Below, in pieces: positions 5,023 to 5,521 of a DNA stretch of 5,521 nucleotides (position 1 is its first letter; every line of letters begins with the position of its first letter). Source of the DNA: Microbacteriaceae bacterium. Lineage in GTDB: Bacteria; Actinomycetota; Actinomycetes; Actinomycetales; Microbacteriaceae. The position numbers were made by a program, and so were the translations under genes. Where the stretch lies: assembly GCA_023254555.1 (NCBI GenBank), contig JALRLI010000065.1, positions 1 through 5,521 on the forward strand, given 5' to 3'. The notes below the pieces were generated by a model. The model did no database searches, was not told the origin of the DNA, and saw only the letters and a program-made list of their open reading frames with translations.

Positions 5023-5521
5023 GCAGCTTGAGATCTTGCAGTGATATTTTGGCCGGCGTGACCTGTTGGGATATCAGATGAATGGCAGCTTCGAGGAACT
5101 CTTCACTGTCGTCGTACTCGAAGAGCTCCACTATCTTCGGTTCTAGTGCTCGAAACGCGTCTAACTCCGAGTGTTGACGTAAATCAGAAATCAGGTTCGC
5201 ATAAAAGTCGCTCGCATGAGACGTTGGATGCGCACTGTCACAATCGGCCGGTGCGGCAACTATTGGGCAACCAAAATCAACTGCAAGTGAACCTATGTCA
5301 TCCACTCGCAAATGCGGGGCCACGTTGCCTGAAAAAATCAAGCCCATCTGAGCGAGTCGTTGCCGCAGAGACAGAATGGCTAGCAATAACGTGGCGGTCT
5401 GCCCTGCGAAGAGAGGCTGAGCTCTGGTCAGGGAAGACAGCATCACACTCGGTCGATACGGCTGCAGAAAGATAAGCGACGCGGGATTCGGCGTGTAGAC
5501 GTCGAGCAAAGAAAAGGACGT
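4889..5521 (-). CDS. Unrecognised protein, partial: 5' end beyond the right edge, 3' end antisense to the E2 gene
   Basis: The frame is open from the right edge (first full codons read TSFSLLDVYT) to a TAG at 4891-4889, at least 210 codons. A TTG at 5509-5507 could start it, but with no visible ribosome binding site and an open frame upstream the gene more likely begins outside the window. The part outside the E2 gene reads like a real protein: mixed composition, a hydrophobic stretch (QTATLLLAILSL), GSLAVDFGCPIVAAPAD, and a C-terminal acidic helix-like EYDDSEEFLEAAIHLI. I do not recognise the family. The GCPIVA and acidic-helix arrangement faintly recalls glycosyltransferase C-termini, but that is not enough to assign it. 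The last 44 or so residues are Arg/Ser/Pro-rich and exactly antisense to E2 codons, so they are probably read-through past a lost or shifted stop, or a genuine long convergent overlap. The segment 5023-5521 is the most believable coding part. Confidence 0.5.
   Translation of the reverse strand, partial: TSFSLLDVYTPNPASLIFLQPYRPSVMLSSLTRAQPLFAGQTATLLLAILSLRQRLAQMGLIFSGNVAPHLRVDDIGSLAVDFGCPIVAAPADCDSAHPTSHASDFYANLISDLRQHSELDAFRALEPKIVELFEYDDSEEFLEAAIHLISQQVTPAKISLQDLKLPKYPSLPRKHLLRDDSSPGSRTSLHLPRLRFGDRRRALNTQPNG

Noticed and set aside
5042..5076. Inverted repeat around TGATAT / ATATCA after the E2 stop, considered as a terminator
   Set aside because: Stem is only about six AT-rich pairs with a loop of more than 20 bases and no T-run. 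It also lies inside the probable minus-strand coding region.
5146..5475. Plus-strand 109-codon frame right of the E2 gene
   Set aside because: Its composition is irregular and the opposite strand gives a longer, more protein-like frame that stays open to the edge. It has no ribosome binding site that I can see.

Overview
The window looks like chromosomal core sequence from an actinobacterium, most likely from the Micrococcales/Microbacteriaceae or a related moderate-GC aquatic lineage. Three things support this: the dihydrolipoyl dehydrogenase and two-lipoyl-domain E2 are of the actinobacterial type, a PAC2-family gene sits beside what looks like the long Lys/Ala-rich N-terminus of an actinobacterial primary sigma factor, and one gene starts with TTG while another has a leaderless-looking start. 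This placement rests on remembered family sequences and gene order, not on a search.

Layout from left to right. Positions 1-578 (minus strand) hold the first 192 codons of a gene cut by the window edge: a basic Lys/Ala/Pro repeat tract followed by an acidic stretch, best explained as the N-terminus of RpoD/SigA. Positions 579-736 are intergenic, with a perfect TTGACA box reading toward that gene and a spaced inverted repeat. Positions 737-1705 (minus) encode a PAC2-family protein. Positions 1706-1879 are a divergent intergenic region with a -10 box six bases from the PAC2 start codon and two palindromic motifs on the side facing the plus-strand genes. Positions 1880-3253 (plus, TTG start) encode dihydrolipoyl dehydrogenase (E3). 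After a short gap with a strong ribosome binding site, 3292-5022 (plus) encode the E2 acyltransferase with two lipoyl domains, a subunit-binding domain and a catalytic domain. From about 5023 to the right edge an unrecognised minus-strand reading frame enters from outside the window and runs antisense into the last 134 bases of the E2 gene.

The E3 and E2 genes form an evident two-gene operon supplying shared components of the 2-oxoacid dehydrogenase complexes (pyruvate and 2-oxoglutarate). The E1 subunits are not here and must be encoded elsewhere. The two minus-strand genes on the left point away from this operon. The region is mostly conserved housekeeping DNA. I found no phage, insertion sequence, CRISPR array, tRNA or rRNA, and no convincing new system. 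The points most worth a second look are the slippage-prone repeat tract in the putative sigma factor, the divergent regulatory region, the strongly conserved lipoyl-domain duplication, and the long convergent overlap at the right end.
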